A stretch of 64,000 nucleotides of DNA, taken from the NCBI GenBank assembly GCA_036346255.1, contig CM070639.1:5466001-5530000 (forward strand), in the 5' to 3' direction. The notes beneath the pieces are model-generated. The model searched no databases. It saw only the letters and a program-made list of their open reading frames with translations, and was not told the DNA's origin. A program made the translations under genes and the position numbers. Source of the DNA: Ampelocalamus luodianensis (taxonomy: Eukaryota > Streptophyta > Magnoliopsida > Poales > Poaceae). This document shows positions 57,238-64,000 of this stretch, piece by piece. The first letter of the stretch is position 1. Each line of letters opens with the position of its first letter.

Positions 57238-60200
57238 AACAACAACAACAACAACAACAAAAAAAAACAAAAACTGCACCTGTCTGCTCCTAGTAGTATC
57301 TGATTGTTCCATTCTAACATTTTCCTCTATGTCTTCCAGCCTTTTCTCATATTTCCCAAGAAGATCGTTTCTGCCAAATAATCCAAGAAATTTTCTTGGA
57401 GGGTCTTCAGAAAGACGTCGTACAGATTTTAAGTTGGTAAGCTTACTGCAGATATTCTCGGCATCATTCTGGACAGGAATCGAACAGACTATCAAAAGAA
57501 GTGAAATGGGAGATTACATTCAGCGAGTTAGCATGAAGTATTCCTTGTGAAGTTTATCTCAATATAGAAATGGGGTGGTTAGAGTTTTCCAGGTAGCAAA
57601 GAAAACAAACTATGCATCCAAATGAGATGAGGAATTTTTTTGTCCCCTTGGAAATAAATATAATGGTAAAAAGGTGAAAAGATGATACCTCAAATGAGGA
57701 TAACAAACAATATATGTAATCAGTGTAACTGACAGCAATTTCATGGCATAAATTTATTTTTCGCTTTCACTCTCTTGCCATGTATATATAGTAAATTAGT
57801 AGTTAAATTATGTATTTGTGAGAGCATGGATCTAGAGAACACTTCAGCGACTAGTCATGCCATCTAATATACCACTTTGAGGTAAAATCGGTACAATTAT
57901 ATGTCAGCCAACATATTGGTTGTATGACGTAAGAACAGTAAGTGTACAGTAAGCTTGTGGCGAATCATATGTCTAAGCAATTTAATCGATACAAATATTG
58001 CATATTAAGTATATTATGGATATTATGTTGCAAAAGAAATAAATATAATGGTAAAAAGGTGAAAAGATGATACCTCAAATGAGGATAACAAACAATATAT
58101 GTAATCAGTCTAACTGACAGCAATTTCATGGCATAAATTTATTTTTCGCTTTCACTCTCTTGCCATGTATATATAGTAAATTAGTAATTAAATTATGTAT
58201 TTGTGAGAGCATGGATCTAGAGAACACTTCAGCGACTAGTCATGCCAGCTAATATACCACTTTGAGGTAAAATCGGTACAATTATATGTCAGCCAACATA
58301 TTGGTTGTATGACGTAAGAACAGTAAGTGTACAGTAAGCTTGTGGCGAATCATATGTCTAATCAATTTAATCGATACAAATATTGCATATTAAGTATATT
58401 ATGGATATTATGTTGCAAAATACAATAGCAATTTAAAATATGCTGAATTGCTATAGTTGTAACAAATTCAAAAAAAGACTAGGAAGTAAAGTCAGAAAGC
58501 AGAGTTGATCATAACCAGAACAAAATGCAGGTCTTACAAACCTCATGCTAGTATTTGCCATGCAATATATTGCCCAACAACCCATATGTAATGCAAGAAA
58601 TCAATCAATAGACAACTCAATCCCATGAGTGTTTCTTAGAAATCATCGATGAAGCATGTGCATCTGTTCATAATGAAGCAATACAAAAGTATCAAAAGGA
58701 ATTGTATCTTACAAGAAGGCGGCGAAGTTTGCCAGTTTGATGAACAACAGTGTGTGACAAGTAGGTGGATGAATGATATTCGTTGAAGAACTTATCAACA
58801 GCACCACTCACAGAACCACCATCAGTTATTGGGATAGCTCGAACAAGAACTGTGAAATGCTGAGGTAGTGGCTTTGACATCATAAAATACTCGAGCCTCT
58901 TGCCAGCAATATATTTGTATTCCTGCAAAGAGAAAGCATAAAATATTGCTTAAACAGAGATGTGAAACCAGTAAAACACCAAAGGAGAACTTTACAAACA
59001 AGAATGTACGAGACGTATGTCACATCCAACGAGCATGCATTAATTACAAGATGAAGATGAATTAAAATGGATTCAACTGATACTCTGATATACAGGGAAA
59101 CATCTTATTAAAAAAAACAAAAGATACATAAAAAGCATCTAGCACATATAGAAAGTAGGTAACCAAAAAGAAGCAAAAATGTTAATACTTACATAATAAA
59201 GTAGGTAGCATGCAACTCCGGTTATGACATACACAGCAGAAAAGTGAAGCCACAATCTGTGAACCACATTACCACATGTAATGAGAATGCATTTGTAATG
59301 AGAATACAAATATCAACTCATAGTTCAGCCAAATGATTCGCATCAGCACGAAGCCATGGAGAATGCCACAACGTGCAGGCCCCATGATTGGAAGTTGGAA
59401 CTGTTCCATATCATACACATCAAATTCTAAGTACTGATAACAGCATTTTTCGCTTTGTCCTTCTTTTAACAGAACTACAACATGTTTTCTCAATCTACAT
59501 CTTACAAACATTCTTTTGCTATGATAAAGCAGCAGATATCTGAAATAGCTTCCTGATTTTTATTACACTAGCCATTAATGGAGATTGACGGTCAGGCTTA
59601 TCGACAATAGATAAACCCTCACAAAAGCAAACTTCTTATCAAATTGAGCAACCTAAGCTATCAAATAAGCTTCTGCTGCGTGGCTCAACAAGCACTAGCA
59701 CAACTGCACAACAAAGCATTCCATGAAATTTAAAACCACGGGACCAAGAGAATTAACATCCTAACACCAAACAGAGCACACAAACAGGCTCTTACCCTCC
59801 TAACACCAAACAGAGCGCATAAAGAACCTTAGTTACAAAACTGAACTGAACAGTAAATACCAGGGAGCTAATCAACCAGTCAAATTCACCTTGAGACACT
59901 AACGAAAAAACTTGAAACCCCTAAAATTGCACTAAATTACTAAATTAAGCATCGTGGAGTTCAAAATTGCTCACTTGTTGGACCCGTCCTGGACGTTGGA
60001 GACGCTGAAGAGATCGACGGACTTGTTGGGTAGATCGGAGAAGTCGATCAACCGCAGCTGGCCCCCCATGAAGTTCACAGGCATCAGCACCCCGACCCCC
60101 ACCAGCGCGGCCGCCGCGAAAACCCTAATGCTGCACCATCCCACAAACCCCACACCACGCCCAATTCAACAAACCACACGAAGGAAAACGAGCACAACTA

Positions 60201-60461
60201 GAGCGGAGAAGAGAAGGCGGGAGACCTGAAGACGAAGATGCGGACGAAGACGACGCCGTCAAGGCCGGCGGCGGCGAAGATGTCGTCCTCAGAGCGGCGC
60301 CACGCGGCGGCGAGCCATGGCTCGAGCGGCGCGTAGGGGCGGCGCGGGGAGTACACGGCGACGTACGGCGGGCGGCGGCGGAGGAGCGTGTAGGCCGCGG
60401 CGAGGAGCACGGTCAGGCCCAGGTTGATGCCCACCGCCGTCGCGAGCGCCGACACGATCAT
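54172..60461 (-). CDS. OSCA/CSC1-like (DUF221) cation channel, ten exons
   Basis: Membrane protein of the hyperosmolality-gated, calcium-permeable OSCA/TMEM63 family; relatives are mechanosensitive channels. Exons (minus): 60461-60226, 60130-59975, 59256-59193, 58922-58713, 57468-57280, 57053-56755, 56508-56232, 55846-55574, 54717-54484, 54327-54172. All introns are GT-AG and in phase, giving 697 aa. Exon 1 has the first membrane helix (ALATAVGINLGLTVLLAAAY) and exons 1-3 the N-terminal RSN1_TM part. Exons 4-6 form the cytosolic PHM7_cyt part (QHFTVLVRAIPITDGGSVSG ... AAFVSFKSRYAAANAIYIRQ). Exons 6-9 hold the pore-region helices (GYLPSVILHFL, NVLTGSVLGQLEIFLDP, RILLFGLLGLTYFIVAPLIL). The protein most resembles the OSCA2.5-type branch, from memory of the Arabidopsis proteins. 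A tandem duplication sits in intron 4. Confidence 0.95.
57209..57270. repeat. A-run followed by (CAA)n in OSCA intron 5
   Basis: About 27 A residues followed by eight to nine CAA units and more A residues, on the plus strand. Simple repeat, about 10 bases inside the intron from the exon 5 donor. Confidence 0.93.
57651..58420. repeat. 385-bp tandem duplication in OSCA intron 4
   Basis: 57651-58035 and 58036-58420 are head-to-tail copies, each starting GAAATAAATATAATGG and ending TGTTGCAAAA. They differ at about four positions (for example cagtgtaac versus cagtctaac). It lies wholly within the intron and does not touch exon 4 or 5. Confidence 0.96.
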
Positions 60462-62295
60462 CGCGCCGGCTTAGAACCTTCCCGAAGCTTCCGGAAGGGA
60501 CAGCGCCGAAGGCAGGAATCTTCCTCGGGCGCGGTGGGCCCGGTGGTCAGTGGGAGAAGAGGGGGGTAAGGTTCGCTTCTACTTTACCATTACGGGAGCG
60601 TGCGCAAGAAGGCTGGTAAAGGTGGAGGCGGTTAAGGCGTGGGCCCGAGGTGTCAGTGGGTGACGTGGGCCCCCGGGGGTGTGACGCGATGGTCGGCATG
60701 GGTCTATCCGGAAGGGGTACGTGTGGCCCCGGTTTTGGTGACGTGTCTACCAGCAGTATATACGTGTGTATTTTTGGAAGGTAGTGCTAGTGGAATACGT
60801 ATTTCTTTCTGTCAAAAGAGAAGTAGAATACGTACTCTCCATTTGATTTAGAGAAGTAGAATACGTACTCTCCATTTGATTTCTTTTGCGTTTCCGGGCA
60901 CAGCTTTCACCTACTATGATCTAAGCACTTGTTTGATGTCACCACACACCACACCAGTTTCTGTATTAAGCCAGATTGGTCTTGCAACTCACGAAAAACT
61001 AAGAGAAAAGAAAATTACTTCTGTCACTCAGGGTTTGTTTGAGAAGTCCATTACCAGTCGGGATTCACCTGGATGGTCCAGAAATTTGAACTAAAATCCC
61101 GGTCTATTCATGTGGATGAGCAAGGATTTATGTCTAACCAAACAAGGCCTGAGAGTTGTTCAATCCCATATTCTCCACTCAAAAAAAAGTTTGATTCCTA
61201 TATGCCACTTTCGTCACCTTGTTGTTAACTTGGATGGGAAAAGACGTATTTGCCATTCTTCTTCATCCTCCTCCTTCTCTCTTCCTCTTCTCTTCCTACT
61301 CCGGCTATTATGGTTATCTCAACCTCCTCACCGACCTCCTCCCTTCCTCCCGCCCACGCTGCTATAGCCCCACCTCTCGTCGGCGCCACGTCGCATCTCC
61401 ACCTCCTGCCAGCCTCCTCCCCGAGCGACGGTCCAGGAGGAAGACAACGGCAGCAGCTCGAGCAGGGGAAGAGGCGGCGGCGCGCTGCGGTCCAAGAGGA
61501 GGATGGTAGCAGCAGGAGGCTAGCGCGGGGGCGGGGCAAGGTGAAGGGGAGGAAGACTGGGAGGGGTCAAGCTTAGAGCTCGTCTCCTCGCTAATGCCGT
61601 GAAACAAAGGCACTTGGCACAGGGGAATCGCCGCTGTTGTTGCCCTCCGGTAGGATAGAGACCTTCGGCTTCCTCAACAACAAGCAAAATATGGTCGCTA
61701 TCGTAGGGGCGGCACACCGGCCCCCACGACCAGGCGAACACCACAAGCGCGCCACCCCTCCGAAGGATCCCGAGGATACCCAAAGGGGCCCGGAGGATCC
61801 CAGAGGAGCCCGAAGGGGTTCGGAGCACGACAACCTCCTGGGGTGGCCAAGGCCCTTCAGACAGGGGGCATCCTGTACCCCCTGGGGAACCACAGTACCG
61901 TTGGGCTGGGTGCACCAAGTACATGGACCAGGACCAGGAGGGCCCACCGTGAGCTAGAGGCTACACATAGGGGTAGGAAAAGTCCCTGCAACCCCTACCA
62001 GTATAGGGTCCTGTAAGGGGTATTGGACAATCAATATTCTTCCTCACAACCTATCCCCTCTTCGAGGACCCTTTGGCAATCCACGTGGACATTAGGGGTT
62101 CCCCTCTTTTTACTGCCTAGCCTTTCATGCTACAACAGTTGGCGCCATCTACCTTAGCATTTTACATACTATTATCTTTTCATGGATTAAGATGGCCAGC
62201 GATGGATTACACTTGGATCCAATCGATACCGCATAGCTGCAGAATCTTCCTATAGCTAGCTTTCAGAGGAGGACTAAATACTAGAGATAACATGA
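60462..62295. other. promoter side of the OSCA gene and intergenic DNA
   Basis: 60470-60780 is GC-rich 5' flank. A 33-bp tandem duplication is at 60817-60882. 61225-61560 is GC-rich with frames on both strands and no motif. 61735-61830 has imperfect repeats of 'ggatcccgaggA' and 'cccgaagggg'. No gene recognised. Confidence 0.5.
60817..60882. repeat. 33-bp tandem duplication
   Basis: Two copies of AGAGAAGTAGAATACGTA... at 60817 and 60850, about 360 bp upstream of the OSCA start codon. Confidence 0.93.
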
Positions 62296-62688
62296 TGACC
62301 AAACAGTGGACAACTGATCCACATTGTGATATTTGTCCTGCAATAGAAACAATTGACTACATTATCCTGCGTTACAAGTCTGCAGACGATCTTTGGAAAA
62401 AAAAATTAGGACTCGCTGCGAAGCAAATTCATCTCAGAATATGCTACAATTTCTAGGGGAAAAAAAACAATGAGTGGGAGTGCCACCTCTCGGAAAATTT
62501 GGCCAATCTGTTTCACGGCATGTGCTCGTACTTTATGGATCACAAGAAATAATCGGGTGTTTCAACATTCTGAGGACAGTATGGCACAGACCCTTATCCA
62601 GATTCAGAGCTTACTTCATCTTTGGATACACCAGTCAAGTCCCAAATATCAGGATAGCATTCGACAGTGGAGACATAGCTTATCTTAA
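62296..62688 (+). pseudogene. LINE ORF2 C-terminal fragment (zf-RVT end)
   Basis: Reads TKQWTTDPHCDICPAIETID and ILRYKSADDLWKK, then after a frame change (62470 onward) KIWPICFTACARTLWITRNN followed by RVFQHS and a stop at 62686-62688. The pattern (Cys-x2-Cys, then the WISRNNRVF-type tail) is the end of plant LINE ORF2. The second half of the zinc-binding motif is mutated (His and Cys to Tyr). The pyrimidine-rich tail after 62700 may be its 3' UTR. Confidence 0.7.
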
Positions 62689-63002
62689 TCTTGGACAGTC
62701 TTCCTTTTTATTATTCCTTTTTATTATTTCTCTTTTTTCCCTCTCTTTTTTACTTTTCTTATTGTTTCTTTTTCCTCTACTCTCTCTTGTACTTCTTGTT
62801 TTTGACTACCATTCATATACAATGGTCATAAGGTACAGCTTTTTCTACCTTCTTACGTCAAAAAAGTTAAATATTATGACATCAAAGAAGTAGAGGGCTT
62901 ACAGTTCTTTTCTGATTTTAGTTTTTGACATATATTTATCTTCGTTGTTTTTCATATTGTAGCCAGCTCATGTCTTCCCTTTTGTTTTGGTTTTGAGAGC
63001 AG

Positions 63003-63304
63003 GTCGTTGCTTTTTTTTGTGAGCATGCTGCAAATAAGATTGTGCATCCACCTTATGGAGATCATTTCGGGGGCAACAATTCTAAACTTGATGGCTCTTT
63101 TGATCATTTGTATCGGTGTGCTGAAATGGGGGCTAATTTTGATGGCATCCTTGAGTCGGATTACATATATTATGATCACAAAAGGGATGTTCAGTTTGCG
63201 AATTATCTGAATGACATCTCCTGCCGGCCCCTTGACTACTGCTCATACCAATATCATGTTCACCTTGAAGACTGCTGGTTTGAAGGGGTCAGGCGCAGCA
63301 AGAG
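63003..63304 (+). other. exon-like ORF of unknown identity
   Basis: After a possible splice acceptor (GAGAGCAG ending at 63002) the frame is open for about 100 codons. It reads FCEHAANKIVHPPYGDHFGG, then SKLDGSFDHLYRCAEMGANF and DYCSYQYHVHLEDCWFEG. Composition is balanced, with several Cys, His and Tyr, unlike the chance frames around it. I do not recognise the family. It stops making sense where a TGTAACATCCC motif begins, so it may be cut by an LTR. Confidence 0.4.
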
Positions 63305-64000
63305 TGTAACATCCCAAAGTTTCCAAAATGCAAAAATACGAGACTTTTTAAATTTTTGTATGATTATCTGTTGCCGTTCAGTTTGTCTGCAATCTTTGTG
63401 AGTTATTTGAGTTGCATTTATTTTGCCGGCACAAGTAATGAGAAATAAAAACCCTAAGAACATAAATCCTAAAGACACGAACCCTAGAAATGAAAAACTC
63501 TAATACCCGAAATTATAAAAGCAGTTAACCTAAGATGTTGCCCTGTAAAATATTACTAAAGTAAACCCTAGATCAAAGACCTGTTCAGAACCTAAATCTC
63601 TGAATTTATTTTGCTAACCCTAAAGTCCTACCTCGGTCCTTATTATATTTTTCCTCTCCTCTCACCGCCTTCCTTGGTAATCAATCAAGTTGAGCGTTGT
63701 AGCCACCGCCGCCTGTCGCCGCCAAGATCGCCTCAAATCCATTGCCGCTCGCACCGCCGAGCGACACAACCGCCCTGCCATCGCCGAGTACATCGCCCCA
63801 CCGGCAGCCCATCTTCTCCGCGCACCCGCCCAAGCCTGTGCATGCAACTCGCTAGCAAACCACCGCCTTGCCCCGGGTTTTTGACCCGCCCATGGTTTCG
63901 CCGCCTTCACCTCGCGACGCATTCTCACCGAGCGCCCTCACGCGCTCTGCCTGTCGTCGATCGTCGTGCATGCTCGCCACGCACCGCGCATGGTCACCAC
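63305..64000 (+). repeat. possible start of a long LTR, runs off the window
   Basis: TGTAACATCCCAAAG at 63305 resembles the first bases of the 4,482-bp element (TGTAACATCCCC). It is followed by AT-rich text with repeated 'aaccctaga/aaccctaa' and then a GC-rich part from about 63690, the same AT-then-GC order. The other end is outside the window. Confidence 0.4.

Noticed and set aside
61225..61576. Overlapping GC-rich frames on both strands
   Set aside because: No domain, no splice context and opposite-strand frames of similar length.

Overview
The window is plant nuclear DNA, most likely from a grass and quite possibly an Oryza (rice-like) species. The reasons are intron-bearing genes with GC-rich first exons, a GC-rich single-exon aspartic protease gene, and a dense nest of Ty3/gypsy, Ty1/copia, CACTA, hAT, Mutator-like, MITE and LINE sequence. 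The species call is inference; no marker in the window proves it.

Four genes look intact: a secreted nepenthesin-type aspartic protease (1604-2902, minus); the ER mannosyltransferase ALG11 (42329-45967, plus, seven exons, 455 aa); a single-exon AP2/ERF transcription factor (46709-47884, minus); and an OSCA/CSC1-like ion channel (54172-60461, minus, ten exons, 697 aa). For both spliced genes every intron has GT-AG ends and the reading phase is kept across all junctions. No functional link between the four is evident; they are neighbours, not an operon.

Layout. 1-8.4 kb: possible LTR remnant, the aspartic protease, and relics of an ARF-type GTPase, an SR/RG-rich protein and an RD19-like cysteine protease. 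8.4-12.8 kb: a 5' LTR plus gag-PR-RT of a gypsy element whose RT segment is triplicated in tandem (444+446+446 bp). 12.8-14.8 kb: a reversed copia LTR with its PBS and leader. 14.8-19.9 kb: a CACTA element with a decayed TNP2 transposase and a decayed Ulp1-like protease; its left terminus is missing. 20-23 kb: a MITE, small repeats, a copia gag scrap and a 3' scrap of a second aspartic protease copy. 23.3-28.4 kb: a minus-strand copia element interrupted by a gypsy-type LTR, two opposed hAT-type MITEs and an 813-bp solo LTR. 28.5-34.2 kb: a second copia relic split by a 4,497-bp hAT transposon (perfect 13-bp TIRs, 8-bp TSD) that itself carries a LINE fragment. 34.2-35.1 kb: a carboxylesterase pseudogene. 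35.6-40.4 kb: a degenerate tandem repeat split by a 4,482-bp TG...CA element with a 5-bp TSD, probably a very long solo LTR. 42.3-60.5 kb: the gene-rich part, with one Mutator-like element carrying an internal hAT element. 60.5-64 kb: LINE tail, an unidentified exon-like ORF and the possible start of another LTR.

I found no convincing new multi-gene system. The unusual items are mostly structural: the tandem RT triplication, the depth and exact signatures of the nesting, the long non-coding TG...CA element, and several gene fragments stranded among transposons. rRNA, tRNA and miRNA genes were not recognised, but cannot be excluded without a covariance search.
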